Assembly: GCF_052156635.1 (NCBI RefSeq)
Contig: NZ_JBQKUO010000005.1
Location: forward strand, 1-64,000
Source: Nitrospina sp052156635
GTDB lineage: Bacteria; Nitrospinota; Nitrospinia; Nitrospinales; Nitrospinaceae
DNA length: 64,000 bases
Direction of reading: 5' to 3'
This document shows positions 1-9,589 of the stretch, piece after piece; the stretch's first letter is position 1, and each line of letters opens with the position of its first letter. The translations under genes were made by a program, and so were the position numbers. A model generated the notes under the pieces. It made no database searches and was not told the DNA's origin. It saw nothing but the letters and a program-made list of their open reading frames with translations.

Positions 1-135
1 TTCCTTCATTGACGTCTTGAAATTTTTGATACTCCGGCCGAAGGCGCTTCCAATTTCGGGCAGTTTTCCCGCGCCAAAAATAATCATAATGATGACCAGA
101 ATGATCATCAGTTCCGGAAACCCAATTCCCATCAT
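1..135 (-). CDS. tatA: Sec-independent translocase TatA/E family protein, 3' end cut by window
   Basis: Forty-five codons are visible on the minus strand before the window edge. The peptide begins MMGIGFPELMIILVIIM, one membrane helix, followed by FGAGKLPEIG and an amphipathic stretch, FGRSIKNFK. This is the standard TatA/TatE/TatB-like plan: a short helix, an FGxxKLPE hinge and an amphipathic helix. TatA forms the pore of the twin-arginine pathway, which exports folded, often cofactor-bearing proteins. The start at 135 has a good ribosome site (GGGAGG, about 9 bases upstream); a second ATG follows directly at 132. The distal part is missing, so TatA and TatE cannot be told apart, though the FGAGKLPE hinge favours TatA/E over TatB. 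Confidence 0.85.
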   Translation of the reverse strand, partial: MMGIGFPELMIILVIIMIIFGAGKLPEIGSAFGRSIKNFKTSMKE

Positions 136-150
136 GATTCGATTCCTCCC

Positions 151-492
151 GTGGAGATTTAATGGTTCTGCACCGGCCACACCCTTCCCGAACCTGGGCG
201 AGGGTTGAACCTGTTGAGTTAGCACAGTTTACATTGTTTTTACTGATACTGACAAGGACAAACCATGACCCCTGTAAGGAATTGTTCCGAAAGGCCCCCG
301 GCAATTTTCTCCTGGTTTCGTCTGAGTGTTTCCCAAGAAGAAAACAGCGGGATTCCCACCCGGTTTCCCGGCGGGGCCATTTTTTTGCCCCCCTGCACTC
401 ATAAAAAGTTGAAAGTTTGGATACAATTCAAGTAGAAAGCTAAGGTCACAACGACACATGAATCACGCACTGCCGCAGGACGCCCTGTTTCC
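151..492. other. Intergenic region between divergent tatA and TPR gene
   Basis: About 340 bases without a convincing gene. It must hold the divergent promoters for tatA and the TPR gene. I see AT-rich patches near 215-260 but no clear -35/-10 pair. A 12-codon frame starting at 459 overlaps the TPR start in an ATGA arrangement, but it has no ribosome site and is probably chance. Confidence 0.4.
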
Positions 493-2475
493 ATGAACTT
501 TCAGGAAGAAGAATCTTTAAAGCAAATCATCCGGCAGAACCCCGGCGACCCGGACCCGCATTGCGACCTCGGTGATTATTACGTCGAACTCAGTCGGTAC
601 GAAGAAGCGGAGGCGCATTACAACCAGGCCCTCGGATACGATGCCGATTGCGCAGAAGCGTTGCTCGGTCTCGGCATCGTACGTCACCGACAGCAACGCT
701 ACCCGGACGCCGAGAAATATTACCGGGCCAGCCTGAAACTGGACACGGAAAATTCGCGCACGCTCAACAACCTGGGTAGCCTGTACCACGACCAGGAACG
801 CTGGGAGGAAGCGGAACGCGAATATTTGAAAGCGCTGGAGATCGACCCGGACTACGCCCTGCCGCATAACAACCTCGGACTGCTGCATGCCCGCCGGCAG
901 GATTTCGAGTTGGCTCGCACCGCTTTTGAAACCGCAATGCGGTTGGACCCGGAATACGACCAGGCCCATTACAACCTGGGCAACCTTTACTTTGATCACC
1001 AGCAATATGATTTGGCCGAAAAAGCTTATAAGGAATCCCTGCGTCTCAATCCGGATTCCGCGTTCACGCACCATGAGCTGGGCAACCTGTATCATCATCT
1101 CGGCCGCTTTGAAGAAGCGGAGCAGGAATTTCAGGAGTCTTTGTTTCTCGATCCCAAACTCGAAGCGGCCCATGTGAGCCTGGGCAACCTGTATGTCGAC
1201 ACCGATCGCTTGAACGATGCGGAAAACGCCATCAACAAGGCCCTCGCCATTGATTCCAACTCCGTGGACGCCCGCCACAGCCTGGCCCTCATTCATTTCC
1301 AGAGCGGTCTGTTTGAGCAGGCCGAGAAAGAGTGGCGCGCGTGCCTGCAACGGGAACCTGATAACGCTTCTTTTTACAATAATCTTGGAAACAGTCTTTC
1401 GTCAATGGAGCGGTACGAGGAGGCCATCGAAATCTACCGGAAGGCCTTTGCTCTGGAGCCGGACAATCCCCTTCCCCTGTTCAACCTGGGTTTGGTGTAT
1501 GAAGATCTGGACCGCTTCCAGGAAGCGGAAGACCATTACCTGCATGCCTTGCGGTTGAATCCACAGCACCTCTCAGCCCTTGTCAACATCGCCAACCTGT
1601 ACTCCAACCTGGGACGCAGTGAGGAGGCCATTCCTTATTTGAGGCAGGCGCTGGAACTGGATTCGAGACACGCCAAGGCCCATTTCGGGATGGCCTGTAT
1701 TCTGGAAGACGAAGGAGATTTCCTGCAGGCGGAACAACATCTCCGTAACGTGCTGGACCAGGAACCGGACAACCAGTTCGCCTGGCGCAAGCTGGGGTCC
1801 GTTCATCTCGAATCTGGAAACCCGCAGGCGGCGCTGAGGGCATTTCTCAAGGCGTCCGAACTCGACCCGCACGAGCCGGTGCATTATTTTTATCTCGGTG
1901 TCACCCATCAGGACCTGGACGACCCGCGAAGCGCGGAGACGGCGTATCTCAAAGCCCTGCACCTGCAGCCGGACAACGCCTCGGTCTGCAACAACCTGGG
2001 CCTGCTTTATTCACAAGAAGAACGCTACGAAGAGGCGGAACGCCTGCTGCGCGAGGCTTTATTGCATGCGCCGGAGGACATCAACGCCCTGTACAACCTG
2101 GGGCTGGTGCTGGACCGCATTGGAAGGTTTGATGAGGCAGAGACCGTTTACCGGCGCGCGCTGGAGGTTTCCCCCGACGACGCGCAGATCTGGAACAATC
2201 TCGGTCTTGCCCGCTTCGCCCGCAACCGCCTGCAGGAGGCGGAAGAGGCATTGAAGGAGGCGGTGCAACGGGATCCCACCTATCCGCTCGCGCACTTCAA
2301 CCTGGGACTGGTATACGAAGCGCGCATGAAAAACCAGGAAGCGGAAAATGAGTTTCAGGAAGCGACACGGCTCGATCCCACCCTGGCGGAGACACGCACC
2401 CTCGTGCAACAGGCGCGCAAGCACCAGAAATCCGGCGGTTTCATCGAACGGCTGTTCCAGTTTCTGAAAAGATAA
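493..2475 (+). CDS. Tetratricopeptide repeat protein, about 18 TPR units
   Basis: A 660-residue protein made almost wholly of 34-residue TPR units. They recur with the canonical pattern of A-x-x-NLG-x-x-Y, then (Y/F)-EEAE-x-x-(Y/L) and a closing LDPxx (for example NNLGSLYHDQERWEEAEREY near residue 95). No signal peptide or membrane helix is visible, and it ends in a short basic tail (IERLFQFLKR). TPR superhelices act as protein-binding scaffolds, and the repeats say nothing about the partner. No catalytic domain such as an O-GlcNAc transferase is attached. The start at 493 is the first in-frame ATG; its ribosome site is weak. The gene converges on rpe, with 28 bases between the two stops. Function unknown beyond scaffolding. 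Confidence 0.9.
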   Translation: MNFQEEESLKQIIRQNPGDPDPHCDLGDYYVELSRYEEAEAHYNQALGYDADCAEALLGLGIVRHRQQRYPDAEKYYRASLKLDTENSRTLNNLGSLYHDQERWEEAEREYLKALEIDPDYALPHNNLGLLHARRQDFELARTAFETAMRLDPEYDQAHYNLGNLYFDHQQYDLAEKAYKESLRLNPDSAFTHHELGNLYHHLGRFEEAEQEFQESLFLDPKLEAAHVSLGNLYVDTDRLNDAENAINKALAIDSNSVDARHSLALIHFQSGLFEQAEKEWRACLQREPDNASFYNNLGNSLSSMERYEEAIEIYRKAFALEPDNPLPLFNLGLVYEDLDRFQEAEDHYLHALRLNPQHLSALVNIANLYSNLGRSEEAIPYLRQALELDSRHAKAHFGMACILEDEGDFLQAEQHLRNVLDQEPDNQFAWRKLGSVHLESGNPQAALRAFLKASELDPHEPVHYFYLGVTHQDLDDPRSAETAYLKALHLQPDNASVCNNLGLLYSQEERYEEAERLLREALLHAPEDINALYNLGLVLDRIGRFDEAETVYRRALEVSPDDAQIWNNLGLARFARNRLQEAEEALKEAVQRDPTYPLAHFNLGLVYEARMKNQEAENEFQEATRLDPTLAETRTLVQQARKHQKSGGFIERLFQFLKR

Positions 2476-2503
2476 GGAAGAAAAAAGCCCTCCCTCACCC
2501 CAC

Positions 2504-3151
2504 TCAATTGTTTCGCAGGGCGTCGATGGCTTTTTTGTAATCGGGTGCGTTGAAAATAGCGGAACCGGCGACAATCACATTCGCTCCCGCTTTTTTCACG
2601 ATGTTCACGTTTTCCGGATTCACTCCCCCATCGACCTGAACATCGATGTCCGCATCCGACTGGTCCAGCGTGTTGCGGAGCAGCTGGATTTTTCCCAGCA
2701 CCTGCTGGATGAATTTCTGCCCGCCGAATCCCGGATTCACCGACATCAATAGAACCATATCCACGTCCTCGATGATTTCATCGAGTGCGAACAGCGTTGT
2801 CGCAGGATTGAGAACCACCCCCGCCTTGATTCCGTGTTCCTTGATCGTTTGAACGGTGCGGTGGAGATGCGGGCACGCTTCCACGTGAACGGAGATGATA
2901 TCCGCTCCGGCGGAAACGAAATCGGCAATGTACTTGTCCGCATTTTCGATCATAAGATGGCAGTCGAGCGGCAAATCGGTGACCTTGCGCAGGCATTCGA
3001 CCACCGGGGGGCCGATGGTGATGTTCGGCACGAACGCGCCGTCCATGACATCGACATGAATCCAGTCCGCGCCCGCTTTCTCAACCGCTTTCACCTCTTC
3101 TCCAAGACGGCTGAAGTCGGCGGACAGAATGGAAGGTGCAATTTTCACCAT
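2504..3151 (-). CDS. rpe: Ribulose-phosphate 3-epimerase
   Basis: A 215-residue TIM-barrel enzyme that interconverts D-ribulose 5-phosphate and D-xylulose 5-phosphate in the pentose phosphate pathway. The family landmarks are present in order: KIAPSILSADF near the N terminus, HVDVMDGAFVPNITIGP (metal and substrate binding), CHLMIENADKYI, VNPGFGGQKFI (phosphate loop) and QVDGGVNPENV. Length is normal. I take the ATG at 3151: GAGGTG lies just upstream, and the GTG at 3157 falls inside that ribosome site. The gene stands alone, convergent with the TPR gene and divergent from the ClC channel gene. Identification is secure. Confidence 0.96.
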   Translation of the reverse strand: MVKIAPSILSADFSRLGEEVKAVEKAGADWIHVDVMDGAFVPNITIGPPVVECLRKVTDLPLDCHLMIENADKYIADFVSAGADIISVHVEACPHLHRTVQTIKEHGIKAGVVLNPATTLFALDEIIEDVDMVLLMSVNPGFGGQKFIQQVLGKIQLLRNTLDQSDADIDVQVDGGVNPENVNIVKKAGANVIVAGSAIFNAPDYKKAIDALRNN

Positions 3152-3394
3152 AGTCACCTCAACCTATTCAATTCGTTCAACATACGTTATAGTGGAATGC
3201 CACGGCAGGCTGACCAGTAGGAATGACCGGGCGGGTTTGGGGGTCCCAAAACGGTTTTGAGCATAGCACAATGTGCATGGCCGGGCAATCGGCTTCCCCC
3301 GCCCCACGCCCTTTCCCGGGCGATCACGCTTAATTCAACCGATTTCGCGATGGCCCAGGCGGCTGACACGTAACCGGTGCAACTACCCAATTGC

Positions 3395-5155
3395 ATGGCA
3401 GCGGAAACAACGGCATTCACCGAGCGCACGCGGCAGTTTTTTGCGAAGGAATACAACCTCCTCATCCTCGCGGCGGTCATCGGTGTGCTGGCGGGGGCGG
3501 CCTCCACACTGTTCCGCGGCATGATCGAACTTTTTGAACGCGTGTTTTCTTCTTCGGGCATGCTGAGCGGCGTGCCCGAGTCGGTGGTGCCGTGGCTCCT
3601 TCCGCTCATGCCCATGCTGGGGGGACTGATTATCGGTTGCGGCTGGAAGTGGTTGCCTAAAAGGATGGAGGAAAACGGCATCTATAAAGTGACCGAAGCG
3701 ATGGCCCTCCGTGACGGCAAGGTGCCGGGAAGCACCATCGTCATGTGCGCCACCGCATCGTCGATCACGCTCGGCTCCGGAGGTTCGGCGGGACGCGTCG
3801 CGCCCACGGTTCAGATCTGCGCCGCTATCGGTTCCCTCGTAGGCCAGTTATTCCGCATGTCCACCAACCGCCTGCGCGTGTTCGTCGGCTGTGGCGCGGC
3901 GGCAGGCATCGCCGCCTCATTCAATGCGCCGCTCGCGGGCGTGATTTTCTCCATGGAAATCATCCTTGGTGAGTACGCCATCCAGTCTTTCAGCCCCATT
4001 GTCATCGCGGCCGTATTGGGAACGGTAACCGGCCGCGCACTGCACGGCAACGAACTGACGTTTCTGACGCCGGTGCATGAGGTGGTGACGCCCTGGGAGA
4101 TATTCTTTTATCTTATCCTCGGCGTACTGTGCGGACTGGCGGCGCAATTGTTCACCTGGACCTATTTCAAAATCCAGAAACGCTTTGAAGAAAAGAAAAA
4201 CATCCCGGTCATCCTGAAACCCGCACTGGGCGGGTTGCTGGTCGGGCTTCTCGCCGTTGCCCTGCCACAGGTCAAAGGAAACGGATTCGACATCCTCGAG
4301 CAGGCGCTGAATGGAGAATTGATCTGGTACTTGACCTTTCTCCTCATTTTCGGCAAAACTCTGGCGACCGGGATCACTTTGGGTTCGGGAGGCATCGGCG
4401 GCATTTTTTCGCCCAGCCTGTTTGTTGGCGCCATGACGGGCGCCACGTTCGGCTTCGCGGTCCACGGCCTGCTTCCGGAATGGACCGCCACCAGCGAAAC
4501 CTATGCCCTCGTCGGCATGGGGGCGACCGCGAGCGCCGTGGTCCAGGGACCTCTGACCGCCATCCTCATTCTGTTCGAGATGACCAACGACTACACCATC
4601 ATACTGCCCAGCATGGTGTGTTGCATCGTCGCCGCCTACACGTCGCGCCGTTTTAACAAACATTCGCTGTACGTTCAGGCCCTGCTCAACAAAGGCGTGG
4701 ATCTCAAGCAGGGCCGGCTGGTGTCGGTTCTCCGTGCCATCTATGTTCGTGATGTCATGAACAAGGAAGCGGTTATTTTTAATGAAAACACACCGTTCAA
4801 GGAAATTGTCGATCGTGTGGCACAGGTGCGCGACCTGCATTACCCGGTGCTGAGTGCCGAAGGAAAACTGACCGGAATCCTCGCGTTCAGTGACATCCGC
4901 GAGGCCGTTCTCAATCCCGACGGCACGGTGAACAAAGGCACGCTCACCGCAAAAGACCTCGCAACACCCAACCCGGTGACCCTGGTGCCGCACAACAATT
5001 TGAACGAAGCCCTGGAAAAGTTCACAGAACTCGACGTCGATCAGATTCCCGTTGTCGGCGTGAGCGATCCCAACCAGATTCTCGGCATGCTCGACCGTGT
5101 CGACGTGGAAGCGGTGTACAACCGTGAAAAATTAATTCAAAACATGGAAAACTGA
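3395..5155 (+). CDS. ClC family chloride channel/transporter with C-terminal CBS pair
   Basis: A 586-residue polytopic protein with the ClC fold (about residues 15-430) and two CBS domains (about 450-575). Seen: GSGGSAGRVAPTVQ, GGIFSPSLFVGAMTG (the GxFxP anion-binding loop), and VQGPLTAILILFEMTNDYT. In exchangers the first motif reads GREGP, and the Glu is the external gate; here that residue is Val135. Val at this site is known from vertebrate ClC-K channels, so passive conduction rather than proton-coupled exchange is a reasonable inference. The usual GSGIP motif is also altered, to ENGIY. CBS pairs usually bind adenine nucleotides. A GTG at 3377 in the same frame is an alternative start; neither start has a clear ribosome site. 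Confidence 0.92.
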   Translation: MAAETTAFTERTRQFFAKEYNLLILAAVIGVLAGAASTLFRGMIELFERVFSSSGMLSGVPESVVPWLLPLMPMLGGLIIGCGWKWLPKRMEENGIYKVTEAMALRDGKVPGSTIVMCATASSITLGSGGSAGRVAPTVQICAAIGSLVGQLFRMSTNRLRVFVGCGAAAGIAASFNAPLAGVIFSMEIILGEYAIQSFSPIVIAAVLGTVTGRALHGNELTFLTPVHEVVTPWEIFFYLILGVLCGLAAQLFTWTYFKIQKRFEEKKNIPVILKPALGGLLVGLLAVALPQVKGNGFDILEQALNGELIWYLTFLLIFGKTLATGITLGSGGIGGIFSPSLFVGAMTGATFGFAVHGLLPEWTATSETYALVGMGATASAVVQGPLTAILILFEMTNDYTIILPSMVCCIVAAYTSRRFNKHSLYVQALLNKGVDLKQGRLVSVLRAIYVRDVMNKEAVIFNENTPFKEIVDRVAQVRDLHYPVLSAEGKLTGILAFSDIREAVLNPDGTVNKGTLTAKDLATPNPVTLVPHNNLNEALEKFTELDVDQIPVVGVSDPNQILGMLDRVDVEAVYNREKLIQNMEN

Positions 5156-5156
5156 A

Positions 5157-6179
5157 ATGGTCATGATTCCTGCTCGCCTGTTCTTCATATGTATTTTGTT
5201 GTGCATCGCCTTGTCAGGCGCTGCCTGCTCGCAGTCCAGCACGGCCGAACCCGTGCGCCGCACCCAATTCATCATGGGCACCCTGGTGGAAATCACCGTC
5301 GTTAACGCCGACGAAAACGTGGTGCAGGCCGCGACCAGCCAGGCATTCGACGAAATGAGTCGCATCGAGAAGCTGATGAGCACCTACATCGCCGACTCGG
5401 AAATCTCGCGCATCAATGACGCGGCAGGAAAAGAGGCCGTTCCGGTATCCGAGGAGGTGCTGGAGATCATTCAGGCAGGCATCGCGTGGGGCGATAAAAC
5501 CATGGGTACCTTCGACATCACCATCCACCCGCTGGTGGAGGCCTGGGATTTCGACGGCGGCGGCGAGACGGTGCCCTCACAAGCACAACTCAAAACCGCA
5601 ACGCGCCTCGTCAACTTCCGCGACATACGCATCCAGGGAAATACGGTTCGGCTGGCGCGCGAAGGCATGGCGATCAACCTGGGCGGCATTGCCAAGGGGT
5701 ATGCGGTGGACCGCGCCATAACGATTCTGAAAGGACTGGTGCCGAGCGGCATCATCAACGCCGGGGGCGACCTCTATGCCTTCGGCCAGCGCGAGCGCAA
5801 TAAGCCGTGGGTGATCGGCCTTCAGCATCCCCGCAAACCGCAGGGCGTGCTGGCTTCGTTTGCGCTTGCTAACCAGGGAGTTGCAACCTCCGGCGATTAC
5901 CAGCGCTATTTCATGAAAGGCGAGACCCGGTATCACCACATCCTCAATCCCGCAACGGGCCTGCCTGCGGAGGGACCCATCTCCGTTACGGTGATGGCCC
6001 CCACCGTGATGGACGCCGACGCCTTGTCCACGGCGGTGTTCATCATGGGAAAAGAGAAAGGGATTGAGTGGATCGAGTCGATGGACAACGCGGAAGTGAT
6101 GGTGATCGATGAAACCGGAGCCGCGCACTTCAGCTCCGGCTTCAGCAAACTGCCTCAGTTCGCGATGAACGCGTTTTGA
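5157..6179 (+). CDS. apbE: FAD:protein FMN transferase, lipoprotein
   Basis: A 340-residue ApbE-type enzyme. It uses FAD to attach FMN covalently to Ser/Thr of flavoproteins such as NqrB/C or RnfG. The N terminus is a lipoprotein signal with Cys in LSGAAC, so it is anchored on the outer face of the inner membrane. Family motifs: FIMGTLVEI near residue 38, INLGGIAKGYAVDRA near 177, INAGGDLYAFG, HHILNPATG, and DADALSTAVFIMG, which carries the Mg-binding Asp and Thr. Start ATG 5157 lies one base after the ClC stop, suggesting co-transcription. The stop at 6179 abuts the opposing copA stop at 6180 with no bases between. No flavinylation target gene is seen in the window. Confidence 0.95.
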   Translation: MVMIPARLFFICILLCIALSGAACSQSSTAEPVRRTQFIMGTLVEITVVNADENVVQAATSQAFDEMSRIEKLMSTYIADSEISRINDAAGKEAVPVSEEVLEIIQAGIAWGDKTMGTFDITIHPLVEAWDFDGGGETVPSQAQLKTATRLVNFRDIRIQGNTVRLAREGMAINLGGIAKGYAVDRAITILKGLVPSGIINAGGDLYAFGQRERNKPWVIGLQHPRKPQGVLASFALANQGVATSGDYQRYFMKGETRYHHILNPATGLPAEGPISVTVMAPTVMDADALSTAVFIMGKEKGIEWIESMDNAEVMVIDETGAAHFSSGFSKLPQFAMNAF

Positions 6180-8666
6180 TCACGTACTGCGGCTGGAGGT
6201 GAACCGTTTCAACAGCAAGGAATTGCTGACCACGGAAACGGAGCTGAACGACATCGCCGCCGCCGCGAACATCGGTTGCAGCAACACACCGTTGAAGGGA
6301 TACAGCACCCCCGCCGCAATGGGAATCCCAAGCACGTTGTAGAAAAACGCCCAGAACAGGTTCTGCCGAATCTTGCTCATGGTCCGGCGGCTGAGCTCGA
6401 TGGCGTCCACCACCGCGTTCAGGTCGTGCGTCATGAGCGTGATGTCGGCGGTCTCGATGGCAACGTCGGTGCCCGATCCCATGGCGATGCCTATGTTCGC
6501 CTGCGCAAGTGCGGGCGCGTCGTTGATGCCGTCACCCACCATCGCCACGAAGCGGCCTTCATCCTGGAGCCGCTTCACCTGCTGGGCCTTGTCGGCGGGC
6601 AATACCTCCGCCAGCACACGGTCGATACCGAGTTCCCCGCCCACCGCCTCGGCGGTCTTCTGGTTGTCGCCGGTGATCATCACGATCTCCAGCCCGCGCT
6701 GTTTCAAACTCTGGATGGCGGATTTCGATTCCGGCCGGACGCGGTCGGCGGCGGCAATGATGCCCACGATGCGGCCGTCGACCTGCACCAGCATGGCGGT
6801 CCTGCCTTCTCCCGCAAACGTCTCCGCTTTCTCGCGCACGGACTCCACACCGAGTCCCGCATCCTGCATCATGCGCAGGTTGCCGAGGGCGACGTCGTGT
6901 CCGTCCACTTTGGCCTTCACACCGAATCCCGGCAGGGCCTCGAATCCTTCCGTCGACTTCAACGACACGTTATTTTCTTTCGCGTGCTCGACGATGGCCA
7001 CACCCAGTGGATGCTCGGACCCCTTCTCCAGGGACGCCGCGTACATCAACAGCGTGTCCTCGTTCAGGCCGGCGCCTTCCGCAACCCACACATCGCGCAC
7101 CACCGGTTTGCCTTCGGTGAGCGTGCCGGTTTTATCGAACACGATGGTGTTGAGTTTCTGTGCCTGCTCCAGCGTCTCGCCGCCCTTTATGAGCACGCCC
7201 ATCTCCGCCCCTTTTCCGGTGCCAACCATGATGGCCGTCGGCGTCGCCAGGCCCAACGCGCACGGGCAGGCGATGATCATGACCGAGATGAAAATCATCA
7301 TGGCGAACAGTCCGGGTTCGGTGGGCAAAGCCGCCACCGACGGTCCCACCCACCACCAGAAACCGAACGCCACCAGCGCGATGCCGATGACCACCGGCAC
7401 GAAAACGCCCGCAACTTTGTCCACCAGCCTCTGCACCGGTGCCTTCGATCCCTGCGCTTCCTGCACCATGCGGATGATGTGGGCCAGAACCGAGTCCCTG
7501 CCCAGCCGCGTCGCTTTCATTTTGAAGTAGCCGGTCTTGTTGATGCTGGCGCCGATCACATCGTCGCCTTCCTTCTTTTCGACCGGAACGCTTTCTCCGG
7601 AGATCATCGACTCGTCGATCGCGGTCTGCCCTTCGGTGATGGTGCCGTCCACCGGCACCCGTTCACCGGGGCGCACGGAAACGATGTCGCCCACCTCCAC
7701 CTGGTCGATGGGGAGATCATGCTCTTCACCGTTGCGTTCGACTCGTGCCGTCCTGGCCTGCATGCCCATGAGCTTGCGAATGGCATCGGAAGTCCGTCCT
7801 TTCGCCCGCGCCTCCAGCATGCGGCCCATCAGCACGAGCGCGATGATCATCGCCGACGTATCGTAATACACCGCCAGTTCCGTGCCGAAAGATGCGGCGA
7901 GTTCAGGCAAAACGGTCACCGCGACGCTGTAGGCATAGGCCACCGTGGTGCCGACGGCGATCAGCGTGTTCATGTCGGCGTACCCGTGTTTGAGTCCGGC
8001 CCATGTGCCTTTGTAAAACTGCCAGCCTCCCCAGAACTGCACCGGCGTCGCCAGCACGAACAACAACCAGTGGAGAGTCGAGGTGTTTTCAACCCAACCG
8101 GTCATGCCCAGTGTCATGATGGCGACAGCCAATCCCAGGCTCGATGCAAACTTGAACTGCAACGCGCGGTACTCGCGCTGGTGCCTGGCCTCTTCCGCTT
8201 CCTGCGTTGCCGTCTCTGCTTCCGATTCCACATCGGGCACGGAGTAGCCGATGTCCGCCAGCGCCGTGCGGAAATCCGGCAGGCCCACTCTGGCTTCCAT
8301 GTAATTCACCGTGGCGCGTTCGCTGGCGAGGTTGACGCTCACATCGACGACGCCGTCGAGTCCGCGCAGTTTTTTCTCCACGCGCCCGACGCACGAGGCG
8401 CAGGTCATGCCCTCGACGGGAAACGTTTTCTGCACCGACGGCACGTCGAACCCGATTTTCTGAATAGTGGAAATGATCGCGTCGGGCGTGGCGGTTTCCG
8501 GGTCGTAATCCACTGCCGCCCGTTCCGCCCCGAAATTGACGCTGACCTTGCTGACCCCCGGCACCTCGCCCACCTTTTTCTCGATGCGTGCGGCACAACT
8601 GGCACAGCTCATTCCCTGTATCGGTAACGAAAGGCTCTTGCTCTCTTGAGTTTTCGTATCTGGCAT
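6180..8666 (-). CDS. copA: Copper-translocating P1B-type ATPase with two HMA domains
   Basis: An 828-residue inner-membrane pump, probably exporting Cu(I) at the cost of ATP. Two N-terminal heavy-metal domains carry MSCASCAARIEKK (about residue 19) and MTCASCVGRVEKK (about residue 88). The ATPase core shows SGES in the actuator domain, the CPC metal site in CPCALGLATPTA, the phosphorylated Asp511 in DKTGTLTEG, TGDNQKTA and GDGINDAPALA. The CPC motif and two CxxC HMA domains point to Cu(I) or Ag(I) rather than Zn/Cd. Start ATG 8666 has an AAAGGA site. No copZ or CueR-type gene adjoins it. It converges with apbE stop to stop. Confidence 0.95.
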   Translation of the reverse strand: MPDTKTQESKSLSLPIQGMSCASCAARIEKKVGEVPGVSKVSVNFGAERAAVDYDPETATPDAIISTIQKIGFDVPSVQKTFPVEGMTCASCVGRVEKKLRGLDGVVDVSVNLASERATVNYMEARVGLPDFRTALADIGYSVPDVESEAETATQEAEEARHQREYRALQFKFASSLGLAVAIMTLGMTGWVENTSTLHWLLFVLATPVQFWGGWQFYKGTWAGLKHGYADMNTLIAVGTTVAYAYSVAVTVLPELAASFGTELAVYYDTSAMIIALVLMGRMLEARAKGRTSDAIRKLMGMQARTARVERNGEEHDLPIDQVEVGDIVSVRPGERVPVDGTITEGQTAIDESMISGESVPVEKKEGDDVIGASINKTGYFKMKATRLGRDSVLAHIIRMVQEAQGSKAPVQRLVDKVAGVFVPVVIGIALVAFGFWWWVGPSVAALPTEPGLFAMMIFISVMIIACPCALGLATPTAIMVGTGKGAEMGVLIKGGETLEQAQKLNTIVFDKTGTLTEGKPVVRDVWVAEGAGLNEDTLLMYAASLEKGSEHPLGVAIVEHAKENNVSLKSTEGFEALPGFGVKAKVDGHDVALGNLRMMQDAGLGVESVREKAETFAGEGRTAMLVQVDGRIVGIIAAADRVRPESKSAIQSLKQRGLEIVMITGDNQKTAEAVGGELGIDRVLAEVLPADKAQQVKRLQDEGRFVAMVGDGINDAPALAQANIGIAMGSGTDVAIETADITLMTHDLNAVVDAIELSRRTMSKIRQNLFWAFFYNVLGIPIAAGVLYPFNGVLLQPMFAAAAMSFSSVSVVSNSLLLKRFTSSRST

Positions 8667-8776
8667 TTTGTCGTATCCTTTGAAAGGAAGTTGGTTCCTT
8701 TGAGATGTTGCCGCGTGTGGGTTGGATACGGTCCGTCCACAAATATTTTTTTGGCCCCGGTCTGGGAGACCCCAAA

Positions 8777-9577
8777 ATGCTTGATCTGAAACGCCGATGG
8801 TACGGAGTGCTCATTTTCATTGTACTATGGATTGCGGGCTGCGCGCAGACGCCCTCCTCTCCCGGAACCCCCTCCCGGCTGGCGGACCTGACCCACCCAT
8901 TCGACGAGACCACCATCTACTGGCCCACCAGCAAGCCGTTCGCGCTGTCCGAGGTGCACAAGGGACTGGTGGACGATCATTACTGGTACGAGGCCAACAA
9001 TTTTGAAGCGGCGGAGCATGGCGGCACGCACATGGACGCCCCGGTGCATTTCGCAAAAGGACGCTGGACCGCCGACGCCATTCCCCTGGACCGGTTGATC
9101 GCCCCCGGTGTGATGGTGGACCTGAGTGCACAGGTCAACGGCAATGCGGATTACCTGATCTCCAGCGAAGACCTGCTACAGTGGGAGGCCCAACACGGGC
9201 GCATCGAGGCAGGATCGATCGTGCTCGTGCGGACTGGATGGGACACCCGCTGGCCGGACAAAAAACGGTACCTCGGAACCGACCAGCCGGGCGACACGGA
9301 CAACCTGCATTTTCCCGGTTACAGCGAGGGTGCCGCCCGGTTTCTGACCAAAGAAAGAAACGTGGTGGCAGTGGGACTCGACACCGCGAGCCTCGATTTC
9401 GGCCAATCCAGGGAATTCAAGGCCCACCGTGTGTTCGGCGCGGCCAACGTGCCGGGATTTGAAAACCTGGCGCGGTTGGGCACCCTGCCCGCACGCGGTT
9501 TCCGCGTCATCGCGCTTCCGATGAAAATCGGCGGCGGCAGTGGCGCGCCACTCCGCATAGTGGCAGAGATTCCGTAA
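8777..9577 (+). CDS. Cyclase-family (kynurenine formamidase-like) hydrolase, putative lipoprotein
   Basis: About 266 residues. The N terminus is a lipoprotein signal ending in IAGC, then a cyclase domain with the metal-binding motif HGGTHMDAPVHF (HxGTHxDxPxH). Later family features are VLVRTGWDTRW, FPGYSEGAARFL, VGLDTASLDFG and a closing GGGSGAPLRIVA. Members are metal-dependent hydrolases, including bacterial kynurenine formamidase, but most paralogs have unknown substrates. Export makes a role in tryptophan breakdown unlikely. I chose ATG 8777 because it gives a clean lipoprotein signal and has GGGAG 7-8 bases upstream; an in-frame ATG at 8705 would put 24 odd residues before the signal. 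The gene is divergent from copA. Confidence 0.85.
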   Translation: MLDLKRRWYGVLIFIVLWIAGCAQTPSSPGTPSRLADLTHPFDETTIYWPTSKPFALSEVHKGLVDDHYWYEANNFEAAEHGGTHMDAPVHFAKGRWTADAIPLDRLIAPGVMVDLSAQVNGNADYLISSEDLLQWEAQHGRIEAGSIVLVRTGWDTRWPDKKRYLGTDQPGDTDNLHFPGYSEGAARFLTKERNVVAVGLDTASLDFGQSREFKAHRVFGAANVPGFENLARLGTLPARGFRVIALPMKIGGGSGAPLRIVAEIP

Positions 9578-9589
9578 ATGCTTTGTAAT

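Noticed and set aside
229..459. A 76-codon minus frame between tatA and the TPR gene
   Set aside because: No ribosome site, no protein-like character; overlaps likely promoters.
6276..8627. A 783-codon open frame opposite copA
   Set aside because: Same reason: antisense shadow with no ribosome site and low-complexity His/Arg composition.
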